Part shown: positions 39,034-51,342 of the stretch, in pieces | Layout of the letters: every line of letters starts with the position of its first letter | Numbering within the stretch: position 1 is the first letter of the stretch | Source of the DNA: Prostheceraeus crozeri | Taxonomy: Eukaryota > Platyhelminthes > Polycladida > Euryleptidae | Direction of reading: 5' to 3' | DNA: 64,000 nt | Assembly: GCA_907163375.1 (NCBI GenBank) | Contig: CAJQUW010011511.1 | Coordinates: 62,001-126,000, forward strand | Translations under genes and position numbers: made by a program | The notes under the pieces: model-generated | Database searches by the model: none | Told to the model about the DNA's origin: nothing | What the model saw: the letters and a program-made list of their open reading frames with translations, nothing else

Positions 39034-40228
39034 ACGAAAATACTTAATAGTTCTTTTGGAGTCACTGTTTAAATCCAACCAAGTTTTATGCACAAAAATC
39101 ACGTATAGCAATAATTCTGCATTTTACAGGCTCGGTTTATGGTGCCTCATTTAACGACGAAGTAAGTGGATCATTGCGAATGGATTTTGGTGCAAATAAT
39201 AATCACAGAATCTACGGCATGGTCGGCAGCAAAAAAAATACTTCAATACAGGTGCTTCTGCTAAAAACAGATGAGCCATGCAAGTAAGCTTTCCAATTAA
39301 GAAATAAATTGCAATGCTTCTGACTCTCTCAGTAAGGTCTATGAAATTCAACGTGTGAACTGTAGATTCAATACAGAAAATATTTATACAATATTTCACA
39401 ATTCAAATTAAACATCACTAAAACATTAACAATAATTGTTGAGGTCAATTATGAATAACTACGACACTGAGAATAGTCCAACCTCCAACCTGCACTCATT
39501 TGCACAGGATTTTTAACGCTGCAGATCTTTCTCGATTGTCCTTGATGTATGTAATTGTTGTACATGTTATGATCAGACATGTGCGCCGCCACTGTATCAA
39601 TGAATATTGATTGATTGTATTAAGAATAAGCGGCTCCGTGCACATGATCAAATTGACTCGCCAACGGACTGTCATCGTCGCGAATCGTCAACAAACAACA
39701 ACACACAAGTAGAATTATAATATCGAGTATTTTTCCGATAACAGTCCCATGTGAAACTTCGTCTGAAAAATTGCAGTTTCATGATGAGAAATCATGCTCT
39801 CCTTCATTTCACTTTTTAGCCTCTGACAAAATAATGCAGAATACTATGGTGCAAGCATAGTAAGATTATCAATCAAATATACTGATAATTTGATAAGACT
39901 TTAATTATTCAAGTCACACTTACAGCATCGTCAAAATTTTTTTTTTAAAAACTTCTCTTTCGCATGATCAGTGGTTCTGCGTAGACAAATTTTGTCTGAT
40001 GCATCAGTAGACTAAGATGATGCAAGCTAGCAGATTGGTAAAAAGTAGAACTAAACTTGCCGATTAGCTGATTTCCCATCTTATCTCAAATGTTTCAGTC
40101 TTGTATCTTGCACAAGCCAAGATGGAATCAGTAAAAAATTATTGATCCGTTAACCTTTGATTACTGCAAAATTATCACATCTTTCACTTTCAGCCTCACT
40201 TTCAGCAAACCCAACTCCTCTCTTTTTA
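39034..40228. other. intergenic or intronic, nothing recognised
   Basis: About 1.2 kb of AT-rich DNA. Short open frames lack borders or kinship. No repeat ends were seen. Confidence 0.45.
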
Positions 40229-40422
40229 CTACCGGTACAGGTCGCGCCACACAAATTTATCAACGAAGGGAAAACACGGCTTGTACATGTTGTCGTAGTC
40301 GTACACAGGATACACAGTAGAAGTCAATGTGTTCCACTTCTTTAAATGCTTGTTGAACTTCTTACGGTTCTCACGCTTGAGGTCATCGGCCAGATGTTGG
40401 AGCATTTCGTAGAACACAATCT
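40229..40422 (-). CDS. host terminal exon, unrecognised
   Basis: On the minus strand TCTCATTTTCAG is followed by a frame with codon use typical of conserved genes and higher GC than the surroundings. It reads IVFYEMLQHLADDLKRENRK, then KPCFPFVDKFVWRDLYR-stop. It is 64 codons long, charged at the start and aromatic at the end. I do not know the family. Upstream exons would lie above 40422, where a Penelope fragment now stands. Confidence 0.45.
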
Positions 40423-40459
40423 CTGAAAATGAGACTGAAAGTGAGGCTTTCACTAATAA

Positions 40460-42680
40460 TAGTGAATACTCGCTGCCTCAATCTTCTTAAAAAAAGGTCC
40501 TAGTTATCGTATTCCGCCAAAACTTGATGACAGTTTTATTGACGATATGATATTAAACTTGAATAGATTAACGTATAAACTGCGTTGGAATAATGTATTC
40601 GATACCACGAGTTATGAACAAAATAATAGCAATGCCGTTTGAGCGCAATACGGTTAGCTTTCCTAAACACATGGATAAAGAATCGGAAAATATTCTTAAT
40701 GCTTTCAAATATGAAGTCATAGAAGTTACAAAAAAGATGTAGCCTTCACTAAAAAAGTGAATCTTACCGAGAAATACAAAAACAGCTTAGAAAAACTAAA
40801 ACATTTGTCAAAGAACATAATCTAGAAATTGTTCCGACAGATAAATCAAAACGTTTATGCGTAACAGGGATATCTTACATAATAGAAATACATGTAAGGT
40901 ATTGTCTACATCTAAATGTGAAAACATACAGCGACAAGCTAATAAGATAATTAACTCTTGCTACAAAAATAAATGAAGTAGAAATCAATTTGAGCGTCAT
41001 CATGGATCCAACTCTCAACCGGCTGGATTTTACACTCTTATAAAAGACCATAAGCCTGAAAATAATGGAATCCATCCTATGAGACCAATAGCATCTACCA
41101 TAAAAACTCCTACTGAAAAAATCGATTGGCTTTGTAGTAAAATATTAAATCAATTGGTTAACTTTGTCCCTGCTCATTTACGTAGTTCGAAACGATTAAT
41201 TGAGATTCTTGATAATAACACGTGAGGAAGAACTGGTGATATTTTCATATCTCTAGATGTTATTGCTTTGTATACGAGCATAGCGATTAGTCTGGCACTC
41301 GAAGTAGTCGTAGAATTTGCTCAAAGACATTAGCATGATATAAATCATTTGGATTTCACGATGGAGCAATTTAGCAACTGTCTTAAGTTTGTGAGCTACA
41401 ATTTTGAGATACAGTATGGTGATGAAACATATCTCCGAATTGGTGGCGTCCCTATGGGCACACATTATGATCCACCCTTCGCCGTTATTTTCATAAACTA
41501 CGTAGAAAACAGAGCTTTAAAAGAATTGAAAAAAATTAATATCTCCCCTCCGATATTCAAACGTTATATCGATGACATCATTATGGGTCCTTTTTCATCT
41601 AGTTTTCAATATAGTTACAAAATTCTCAACATATTCAGCAACATAAATAAAGATGTTCAATTTACTTTAGAAATTCCACAAAATTGTCTAAACGTCCGAG
41701 GTTTTGAGCATCTCGATTAAAAACGATTGTGTTTGTTACAAGCACTATAGTAAGCCATTAACTTAGGATAACTCTTTACGCAAAGACAGCTGGATGCCAC
41801 ATCATGTTAAAAGTAACTTCATAGAAAATACTCAGAACACATCCGAGGAAAGATGCAGTACGATAGCAGATAAAACTGAAGCAATTCATAGCGCTAAACA
41901 AAAAGCTTAAGAAAAACGGTTTCAAAGAAAAAGATTTTAAGCGGAAATCAAAGAATAGGAAGCGTCACTCCAATGCAAATGAAAATATTAATTTATCTAT
42001 GCCTTTCGACAACGACAGCTTAAACAGAAAAATTAATTCTCTGATTCGCAAATATAATCTCAATGTTGATCTTGTCAATACTTACCAGTCCTACATTGTC
42101 CCGCTGTCTAAATAGTCGCAATAAACATCAAAATAAAAAACACGACAAAACTGCAACCTTTGTAATCGCTTGCCTGAATTAATAGATTGTAATAGTTACA
42201 ATGTTGTCTATGAGTTTAAATGTCGGATTCGTAATGCTAGTTACATAGGTAAAACTTCAAGATCTTTCAAAATTAGGTATCAAGAACATAAGCGGAGTAT
42301 TATGAACAAGGACAGTAAGAGTGCATTGAGTGTGCATCTTCGTGATTGTTCTGTTGTTGACCTTGATGACTTCGATGTGAATATCCTTCAGAGAGCGCGA
42401 AGTACGGTTGACACTGCTTTGATAGAAGCTCGCATGATTCAGGACAGATGCCCATCTATGAATCGTCGTCATGAGCTTGCTGGCTTGTAGGAGAACACAG
42501 GTCGCGCCATATAGATTTTTATTCAGCTTTTACATATATATAGTCCAAGTAGCATGTCATATGCGCCTGTTTTATACTCTGTCAAGAAGGGTCTGGACCC
42601 GAGACGTCGGGTAAAAACTCGTTTTCTCTGCTTTATTAACTAACGGATTTGCAGAAATTCAAGGGAGTACGTTTCTCTAT
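40460..42680 (+). mobile_element. Penelope-like element, degenerate, near full coding length
   Basis: Order on the plus strand: N-terminal KKGPSYRIPPKLDDSFIDD (about 40485), then the TLIKDHKPENNGIHPMRPIAS motif (about 41035-41100), FISLDVIALYTSI (about 41245), GGVPMGTHYDPPFAVIF (about 41440) and the catalytic FKRYIDDIIMGPF (about 41565). The Cys linker CNLCNRLPELIDC (about 42152) is followed by the GIY-YIG domain ASYIGKTSRSFKIRYQEHKR (about 42235-42295), ending at 42490. At least half a dozen stops and frameshifts interrupt the frame. The tail has an AAGAAGGGTCTGGACCCGA stem-loop resembling a decayed hammerhead. Confidence 0.88.
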
Positions 42681-42734
42681 TACGAGTGCAGCCTATAAAA
42701 AAACATGTCTCAGATATTAAATTCTTGAACGGCC

Positions 42735-44117
42735 TCATTCTTGACTTATATTGAAGTTTTTTTCATTTTTTTCTCAGGTATGATGCAATATCTCGCTTTC
42801 TATGTATTACCATTCAACACATTAGAGAATGGAGAAAGATTTATCGTGGTCAAATTTCAAATTTTGATATCGGTACAACTGTCACAATTGCTTTTACAAA
42901 TTGAACATAAACGTGAACTGAAATCCAGCTTTTGTAAAATAAAATGGCACACGATCAGTTTACCAGAGGTATGGCTATTGGAATGATTCGTTGTAGTATA
43001 AGTTGTGCGAGTGTTGCCGAAGAGCTGCAACTATCGAGAGTCGTTGTTTAGAGGTGGTGGTGTCGATGGAAAGCAGAAGGAGATGTTGAAAAGAAGAAGG
43101 GATCTGGTCGACCAAGAAAGTCTACAGGAAGGACAGACGCACGTCTAGTTTTAGCTGCAAAGAGGAATAGATTTGTGTCAGTCCCAAAGCTAGTCGCACA
43201 CTGGAAGAGTGCCTCAAATATAGACTGTAGCGTTCGAACGGCTTACCAAAGATTGCGAGAAGCTGGAATTCAATCGCAACGACCAGCTGTCTTAATTCCA
43301 TTGAGTTTTGAGCACCGCAGAAGACGAGCTGCCTGGTGTGATGCCCATCGCTCATGGAATGACCATCACTGGCAGAAAGTCTTGTGGACCGATGAATCGA
43401 GATTCACTCTGAATTTCAATGACGGTCGTGTCAGAGTGCATCGTCTTCCAGGTGAACGCTTTGCCCCATGCTGTATTAAAGAACACGACAGATGTGGTGG
43501 TGGAAGTGTTATGCTGTGGGGTGGCATTTGGCATGGCGGACGAACGACAGGAGTCATCATCAAAGGCACGTTGACTGGAGAGAGGTATCTCAATGAAATT
43601 GTGCTTCCTGTTGTTGCCCCAGTGGTCAGGGTGGAGTGGAGGATCTCGTCTTCCAAGACGACAACGCAATACCACATCGGTCCTCTGCTGTCATTGCCAC
43701 TGTTAGGAGATTGAACATTCAAACCCTTGACTGGCATGCACGCTCACCTCTGACTTGTCACCCATTGAACAAGTCTGGGACGAGCTTGGGCGGCGAGTGA
43801 GAGACCGCTATTCACTTCCACCAGTGTCCCTGAAGATTCTCTCTGAAAGACTGACAGAGCAGTGGCTTCTCCTTGAAACATCCTTCATTCAGAAACTTTG
43901 TGAATCCATGCCATCTCGGATTACTGAATGTATTGGAGCTAGAGGAGGGTACACGCGCTATTAAAGTTGAATCTGCTACATGCGTTGTTTTTCTGTGCTA
44001 GCGACTTGGTAGAGATTGTGACTAAATTATCAAGGTATCATACATGCATGTATATATACCTGTCAAAAATGAAAGAAGTTGAAGAAGTACATGCTTCAAA
44101 AATTTTGTCAATGAGTA
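42735..44117 (+). mobile_element. Tc1-like transposon (DD34E), copy A
   Basis: Near-identical, in opposite orientation, to 49497-50855. The 3' terminus TGTCAATGAGTA is intact, while the 5' terminal repeat is lost or diverged. The transposase reads in pieces: GRPRKSTGRTDARLVLAAK, WTDESRFTLNF, QDDNAIPHRS and SPIEQVWDELG, with 34 residues between the second Asp and the Glu (DD34E). One stop in the DNA-binding part and frameshifts in the core make it inactive. Confidence 0.88.
43175..43714 (+). pseudogene. Tc1 transposase core, copy A
   Basis: This is the longest open piece of the transposase: SVPKLVAHWKSASNID (second helix-turn-helix), GIQSQRPAVLIPLSFEHRRR, the first catalytic Asp in LWTDESRF, and GGSVMLWGGIWHGGRT, a glycine-rich motif of Tc1 proteins. 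The second Asp and the Glu lie in neighbouring frames up to 43964, where TECIGARGG ends the protein. Confidence 0.85.
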
Positions 44118-44479
44118 CATATATATATCCCAGTTGTAATTGTATTGCTTTAAAGATGAACTCATTATCGATTAATTTTACTATTAAATATTTTATATAG
44201 ACGGAGATACCTGAAAATCATTGCTGTTTTAGCTTGAGGCTAGAGAGTGAATCAAAAGGTGCCCTTGGAAATGAAATATGTATTTCAAACATATCTTCAT
44301 TACCAGAACGTGATCGTAAACAAGATCACTTGAACTGTAGAAGTATCTCTATGAATATGAATGTGATGCTTCCATTGTATCGAGCATAAACTTGCTACCA
44401 TATCACAATCTTGATGATTTCATTGTGTCATCCATCAACTTATTCAACTGATGACTGTCATTCTTTTTCTCTCTTTCAG
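44118..44479. other. probable intron or intergenic DNA
   Basis: No feature apart from the T/C-rich tract TTCTTTTTCTCTCTTTCAG that ends it and serves as the acceptor for the next exon. Confidence 0.4.
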
Positions 44480-44750
44480 CCAATTTTCATACTACAGAGT
44501 TCATCAACTCCTTCTGGAGAATTTAAATGCTACCTACATAGCGGGATACCATAACGGTCGACGTGTTATTAACAAGGAGTTCTCTAGCAATGACAACACA
44601 CCCTTGAATCACAGGGTTGTTGTGATGTCTATTGAAAATGAAGTCAGCAGATTCTTGGCATGTGCTCCTATTCTCAGACACTCTGCTAAAAATTGGTACC
44701 AAAATGTTGCTGCAACAGATTTCAAATTTGCCTACGGAATTGATACCTGA
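44480..44750 (+). CDS. host terminal exon, unrecognised
   Basis: An excellent acceptor (CTCTCTTTCAG) is followed by a 90-codon open frame. It reads YYRVHQLLLENLNATYIAGY, HRVVVMSIENEVSRFLACAP and ends FKFAYGIDT-stop. Composition and length suggest a true coding exon. The family is unknown to me. It lies in the 5.4-kb space between the two inverted Tc1 copies. Confidence 0.4.
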
Positions 44751-45441
44751 ATACTATGATCAATTTAATATTGTTTGATTCAGAGACGATAACGATAATT
44801 TGATATCTTTACTTCGGTAGGAAAACTATGCAACGGGGACAGGTTCATAAAGAAGAAATTTTTTGACTTATTTAATATCAATTGGGTTGACAAATTAGTA
44901 CCGGTAATCTACATCCATTATTGATAGAAAGGTGGTGATCCTCTTCCCACGCGTATGCTCCTGACATCAATTTTGTGAAAATGCATTGAAGATCAGTTTT
45001 GCCTCGAATTTCACAACGGTTTTGTTTGGGGACCACTCAAAATTCAAATAGAAGCATTTAACACGAGAAAATCAGATCAATTCTCACTCTCCACTTTGTT
45101 TTAATTTATATAGGTACTTCCTCCTATTTAATTTATGATGCATCTTGCATTAATGTGAGTGTTGGCAATTCTCATACGATGATGAAACTCATCCCAGCAG
45201 CCATTTATAATAAAATATAATGCTTACTAATTCAAATTATTAATTGAATTAAAACAGATAAGTCGGACATCTGACATAGGTAAAATTACATGTAACTTTG
45301 ATTTTCATCGAGCAGCATCGTCTGCAAGCGATTAATTCTATCACAGCTGGCTTAAAAACTCTAAAACATCGCTTCCAAAACACTTTCTCCCGCCCCTAAA
45401 TTTGACAGTACGCCACTTACTTTCACTGAAATTTTTTTTAG

Positions 45442-45776
45442 CTATCAAAACAAAGAATTCCTGGCAAGTGAAACGTGCTTTACTAAGATTCCAAAATGAG
45501 TACTATAACATTGTAATCATAACATTCAAAATGATATGCTTTGCGAAAGATCAATATCCAATAGACCAATTTTGCGGAATATCAATGTCAAGAGTATCAC
45601 TTATCAATATGCCATCGATGTATGGAGGGTGTCAGATGTTGATTGCAAGACAGAAGATGTGTCACGTCACCGACTTTAGCTATTCATCAAAGCTGATATA
45701 TTTTCCTGACACAGATATTAAAGGGAAGAAGAAATTCCATTGTCTAGATCTTCTTTTTCACTTCAATAGGGAGTGA
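45442..45776 (+). CDS. possible host terminal exon, unrecognised
   Basis: GAAATTTTTTTTAG is followed by a 111-codon open frame with several cysteines (QYPIDQFCGISMSRV, MYGGCQMLIARQKMCHV, KKKFHCLDLL) and a stop at 45774-45776. The spacing of Cys and hydrophobic residues looks protein-like but matches no family I can name. Its relation to the exon at 44480-44750 is unclear, since that one ends in a stop. Confidence 0.3.
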
Positions 45777-48670
45777 ATGAATCTCACTAAAAAAGGTGAC
45801 CGAAAGGCTCCTCACTTTTCAAGAATTAAAGAATTCCCTTGCAGCCGCGAACTCTGTATGTCAAAAGAGGTACATACATTCCTTTCGACACAAGATGGTA
45901 ATATCAGGCGGTCTTCATGTCTTCGTAAATGTCGAATCTATTAATAATAAAACGTAATAATGCGGATATTCAATCGGGAATCATGTTGTCACCATTGTAA
46001 TCGGAATAATCAAATTCCAAGATTTTGAAATATAACTCATCCGCGAGCCATTATGTAGAGGGGGTTGCTACCTTCCTGTTGGGATACGCTATTCTAGAAA
46101 TGCTTGTTAGGCCTACTGCATATAGCCAGCAGAATTTTATGAGTCAATAAAACCAATGTAAGGCTGTATGTGAATACTTGACGGCTCGCAAGCCTGATAC
46201 AAGTCTTTGAATATTGAATTATTAATCATAGCTGTTGACAGCTATAAAAGTCAAATGCTCGCATACATCGACGGTAGCATTTGCAATTTCAATTTTGTCG
46301 TCCAAATTGCCGAAATAGAATGCTTGCAATTCAGTTCAAGCCAAAGTACAATTCAAAGAGCAATTTGATAAAAGTTTATTTCATAAAACAAGAACCCTAA
46401 TCGTCAAAGCATTTATGCTAGGTTTGTCAAATAGTTTTCAGGATCCAAAGCTTTCAATAGGTGTGGCATGTTCTACGCATATCACATTCAAACCTATCCC
46501 GAATTGTGAATCATGAATCAGTCCGATTCTTGTGAATAGTATGCTTGCTTCTGCATTGTACATTAGAAAATAAGCATTTCCGGGGTCTACACGGATGCCT
46601 GTATTCAGTTTTGGTGCAGCACTGCATTACTGTTCCTTAAATCAATTTCCGAAATATTCTGCTCTTACGTGTATAAAAGCTCACTGTCTTCTTTTATTAT
46701 TGTTATTTTTCCATATACATGTGGTACTAAACAAAATATTGAAAGGAATAAATGAAAACTGTTACGAAAAATGTATGATGATCCATTAAATGTAATTCAG
46801 TCAATAGTGTTCAACTGACACAGAACCTCCGATTATCAAATTATCGTTATCGATCCGAATTATTTCAACATCATCTTATGTCAAATAATAGATAGATGGA
46901 ATATTCATGACCTTCAAAGTGATTGCTTTTCTTGAAATTCTGTTTTGATAGAAATAAACAGCATTTTAAGAATATAGACATCTTTTTTCTTCTACGTATG
47001 GGAAATCAATGACATAGAAATTGCTCGGAGATATGATACATGATGTGTGAAAGTAGATCAGCCATGAGCGACGATGCCTTTGAACCCATTGATCCAAGAA
47101 GATACGTCCGCTTGCCGACCGTTTTGCCAGATGAAGCTTCCAGAAGCTTCCAGGGCTACTCTCAAGCCCTTACGAGAGTCAACCGTCCAAGTCCAACTAC
47201 AGAGGTGTGCTTATAAGCCTGGGCTACATATACAGACAGTAGGACGGAAGGCTCGCGGAACTCGGAAATAGAAAAAGTAGAAACGAGTAACTAGAAAGAG
47301 AGGCGTTTATCACAGTCAAACAGACGGTATTTATACATGCATGACAATGAACATGATAAGTATTCAATTCAGCAACACAGACATCATAGTCAGTCACATA
47401 CCATACCGCATACTGCGATAATGACATAGATCTCGAACACAATGCAACGTCACAGACAATAGTCACCGGCAACAATGCATTCGAGGCAGCCAGCACTTGT
47501 ACGTGACCACGTCAATACACATGAGGGTTTCGGAGTTCCCCTCCGGAGCTGTGGCAGCTGGTCGGAGCAGGAGGTCCGGCTTGAACTTTTATATGTATGA
47601 GAATTCAGTCATTTGTGAGAAAGTGATATTTGAAAGTCTAGGGGAAGCGAGTGCAAGTGTGTCATCGATTGGTAATCGTTGTAGCCCCCCCCCCAAAATC
47701 TACTGGCCTTCACCTCTCAAACACAATCTAAAGCATAATTCTAAAGGAGATCGTGGGCTTCCTTAAGATTCTGTCTCAGTTGAAAGCGCATTGGGATATT
47801 CGAAGAGCTCTTGGTGAACAGCATGCACATGCATTCTCCCCTGAAATTTGATGTACCTATTTTCAAGCGCATGCAATATTGGTTCTCAATAATTCTCCCC
47901 TTAAAAATCCATGGTTATTTTACAAGCGCCTTATTTTCAATAATATACTTACAAAAAGTGTTAATACACTTCTGAGGAAGTGTTTCTGTTTGAAAAATAA
48001 TTTTGGTTCAACTTGAAATAATCATTTGTTTCACTTGACTGATACAGAAGCTTGCCAGCTATAGTAAGTGGTTAAAGTCTCTCTCATTCAATTCAAAAAA
48101 TGTTCTACACATTTTGAAGGCTGTCCCACTCAATTTAAAACATTCAATATAAAACAAGATCCATTCCATAGCAAAAACCAAACGACATTGAAACAATCAA
48201 TGATATCATAATATTTCATGATGCACATATACAGCATGAAATCTGCTAAATGAAAATTGTACGAATCTTCCCAATAATTAGATCACATGAGTAAGCAATG
48301 AAACATTTGTCCAAAAGTGTTTATCAGCTCACCAATGTAAGACTAAGCTAAACACCGCAAAGCTTCAAAACCTGAAAATTTCGCATGTGAAAGAATCTGT
48401 CACATACATGTGAAATGCAACCGATATGTGACACAATCTGACGCATGTGCCAAACATGTGACAGATAAGACATTCTATTTATTGCTGAACCGAAGCATAC
48501 ATTTCCGATAAGATGAACTTAATTAAGATTCTTATTAAGTCCGGAAAATACTTGATGGGAAACCTAACTGATTAAAGCATGGCTGCATCATTAATGCACT
48601 AACAATCTTCAGAAGAAATGAGCATAAGATTGATTTACAAGCATAAACTAGAGATTAGAGAAGTGGACAG
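45777..48670. other. intergenic, nothing recognised
   Basis: About 2.9 kb. A run of C lies near 47686. The frame at 47074-47271 is Cys/Pro-containing but has no borders or family resemblance. No repeat ends were found. Confidence 0.45.
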
Positions 48671-48673
48671 TTC

Positions 48674-49053
48674 GAGCGTCCGTTACGGGAGCGTCCGTAA
48701 CGTTGAAAAATGCTATTGTAAAATGAAAACGGAACTATTCTATGCTGAACGAATATTATTATCTTAAAATTTCATGTCTCTACTTTGAGGAAGATATCAC
48801 TTGAAAGTGAAACTCCTTATCAATTCGCAGAGTTTTGAAGACGAAATTTTAAAAGTCAAAATAAGATTTTTACGGCGAGCGTCCGTTGCGCCTACTTTTT
48901 GGGCTTCATATTGGGTGCAGAACGAATTTCGGTCTAATTTTTCTATGAGATGAATAACTAATATAAACACATATATTTGCGAAATCCAGAAGATTTATGA
49001 TTCTTTAAACTGCTCACAGAACCTTAAAACGTCTTGCAAACGAGCGTCCGTTA
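48674..49053 (+). repeat. dispersed GAGCGTCCGT motif, four copies
   Basis: GAGCGTCCGTTAC-like motifs stand near 48674, 48690, 48880 and 49041. They are markedly GC-rich compared with the AT-rich DNA between them, and all point the same way except for a partly inverted second copy (CGTCCGTAACG). They may be remains of a tandem or inverted repeat. No coding capacity was seen. Confidence 0.4.
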
Positions 49054-49496
49054 CTACTGTATATGAAATTGCCCAGGAAGATCTTCCTGGAAATATAGGA
49101 AGCATTGGATTCCTTTGCAGTTGACTTCAGAATTCCACGTTTCTGAAGGAGATAGTGAATGAAAATGGAGAATTTCAAATAAAACATACCTGCTTGAATA
49201 TTGTCGATTACTGTCATCAATTAAGGATGAAGGATGTTATGCAGTTGAATGATTGCCTTTCAGGGTTCCCGTAAATATTTGATCACCATCTTGTCATTTC
49301 CTCATATTCTTTTACTACGGCATAGTCGAACCATTAGAAATGTCGAACCATTGTAAAGGCATGCGCATGTTAATGTGAAAAGTTAAAGCTGGATTACCGA
49401 TGGCCTCATTTTCCCTATGGAGGCCCTGCAGTACATGTTTGAGGAGCAATGTGCATTGTGCATCAGCTTCTACTTCAGAATTTTTTCACCTAAATA

Positions 49497-50855
49497 TACT
49501 CATTGACAAAATTTTTGAAACATTTACTTCTTCAACTTCTTTCATTTTTGACAGGTATATATACATGCATGTATGATACCTTGATAATTTAGTCACAATC
49601 TCCACCAAGTCGCTAGCACAGAAAAACAACGCATGTAGCAGATTCAACTTTAATAGCGCGTGTGCCCCCTCTAGCTCCAATACATTCAGTAATCAGAGAT
49701 GGCATGGATTCACAAAGTTTCTGAATGAAGGATGTTTCAAGGAGAAGCCACTGCTCTGTCAGTCTTTCAGAGAGAATCTTTAGGGACACTGGTGGAAGTG
49801 AATAGCGATCTCTCACTCGCCGCCCAAGCTTGTCCCAGACTTGTTCAATGGGTGACAAGTCAGGTGAGCGTGCAGGCCAGTCAAGGGTTTGAATGTTCAA
49901 TCTCCTAACAGTGGCAATGACAGCCGAGGAGCGATGTGGTATTGCGTTGTCGTCTTGGAAGACGAGATCCTCCACTCCACCCTGACCACTGGGGCAACAA
50001 CAGGAAGCACAATTTCATTGAGATACCTCTCTCCAGTCAACGCGCCTTTGATGATGACTGCTGTCGTTCGTCCGCCATGCCAAATGCCACCCCACAGCAT
50101 AGCACTTCCACCACCATATCTGTCGTGTTCTTTAATACAGCATGGGGCAAAGTGTTCACCTGGAAGACGATGGTCCACAAGGCTTTCTGCCAGTGATGGT
50201 CATTCCATGAGCGATGGGCATCACACCAGGCAACTCGTCTTCTGCGATGCTCAAAACTCAATGGAATTAGGACAGCTGGTCGTCGCGATTGAATTCCAGC
50301 TTCTCGCAATCTTCGGTGAGCCGTTCGAACGCTACAGTCTATATTTGATGCACACTTCCAGTGTACGACTAGCTTTGGGACTGACACAAATCTATTCCTC
50401 TTTGCAGCTAAAACTAGACGTGCGTCTGTCCTTCCTGCAGACTTTCTTGGTCGACCAGATCCCTTCTTCTTTTCAACATCTCCTTCTGCTCTCCATCGAC
50501 ACTACCATCTCCAAACAACGACTCTCGATAGTTGCAGCTCTTCGGCAACACTCGCACAACTTATACCACAACGAATCATTCCAATAGCCATACCTCTGGT
50601 AAGCGGATCGTGTGCCATTATATTTTACAAAAGTTGGATTTCAGTTCACGTTTATGTTCAATTTGTAAAAGCAATATTGACAGTTGTATCGATATCAAAA
50701 TTTGAAATTTGACCACGATAAATCTTTCTCCATTCTCTAATGTGTTGAATGGTAATACATAGAAAGCAAAATATTGCACCATACCTGAGAAAAGAATGAA
50801 AAAAACTTCAATTCAAGTCAATGATAGTTTGTTTCATTAATTATGTCAATGAGTA
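49497..50855 (-). mobile_element. Tc1-like transposon (DD34E), copy B, 1359 bp
   Basis: Complete with TA duplications (49495-49496, 50856-50857) and inverted ends TACTCATTGACA and TGTCAATGAGTA. It is the opposite-strand twin of copy A. The transposase is broken: a short deletion removes the region after LWT (the DESRF motif), and frameshifts follow. The C-terminal piece is open at 49613-49975 (VFQDDNAIPHRS, SPIEQVWDKLG). The two copies agree closely, so they share a recent source. Confidence 0.9.
49613..49975 (-). pseudogene. Tc1 transposase C-terminal part, copy B
   Basis: An open frame containing the second catalytic Asp (FQDDNAIPH), the Glu (SPIEQVW, 34 residues on) and the C-terminal helical tail. 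The piece runs past the family's normal end (TRY) because of a small change near the stop, adding about 14 residues. Confidence 0.8.
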
Positions 50856-50880
50856 TACATGTACATGTACATTTCATGAT

Positions 50881-51342
50881 GACATCAACGATTAGGGGAC
50901 ACGATTCGGGTTCTGCCATACATGTCTGGGCAATTCACTTATTTCGGTGAATGCATTCAAGTCAAGACAAGTCTTTCATTAGAGTTGTACCGATTTTTTC
51001 ACTTAAATTTACGTAAAAATGACTATAATTTGGGTTTACTGCACAAATGGTCAATTCGGCTCGAATAACACAGTCGTGGTAGGCAAAGAAAATATTTCTA
51101 CCAAAATTAAATTTAACTGTCAGCTGCGAACTGGTTCAAAGTATCCGTACTGCATTTTTCAATCAGCATGTGTGCGCACGAGCCAGAAGGGCGATGTAAA
51201 GCATGATTGTTACTTGCAAGGAGCACTAAAATAACGCATCGAAGATAAAAACAAAGGCTCGATCGCCGAATTAGGCGAACTCTGCTGTATGCATATTCCT
51301 AAAGGTAGACCCCAGTCGCGTCCCCTAATCACTGATGTCGAG
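50881..51342. mobile_element. small TIR element with a 71-codon ORF
   Basis: GACATCAACGATTAGGGGAC at 50881 and, inverted, GACATCAGTGATTAGGGGAC ending at 51342 give ~36-bp terminal inverted repeats at roughly 80-85% identity. The 462-bp unit contains an ORF at 51019-51234. I cannot assign a superfamily, and no clear target duplication is visible. Confidence 0.6.
51019..51234 (+). CDS. small Cys-containing ORF in TIR element, 71 aa
   Basis: An ATG-to-stop frame inside the inverted repeats. It contains YCTNGQFGSNNT, FNCQLRTGSKYPYCIF, SACVRTSQKG and KHDCYLQGALK. Five Cys and one His with CxxxxC-like spacing could form a small zinc-binding or disulphide domain. It fills most of the element's interior, but whether it is expressed or a remnant of a larger ORF cannot be seen. 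No family recognised. Confidence 0.35.
   Translation: MTIIWVYCTNGQFGSNNTVVVGKENISTKIKFNCQLRTGSKYPYCIFQSACVRTSQKGDVKHDCYLQGALK

Noticed and set aside
40235-42510. Shared ACAGGTCGCGCCA word at 40235 and 42498 as a duplication
   Set aside because: A 13-base match is expected by chance in a window this size and the flanks do not align.
49889-50587. 232-codon plus-strand frame
   Set aside because: It is the antisense shadow of Tc1 copy B, whose transposase motifs lie on the minus strand.
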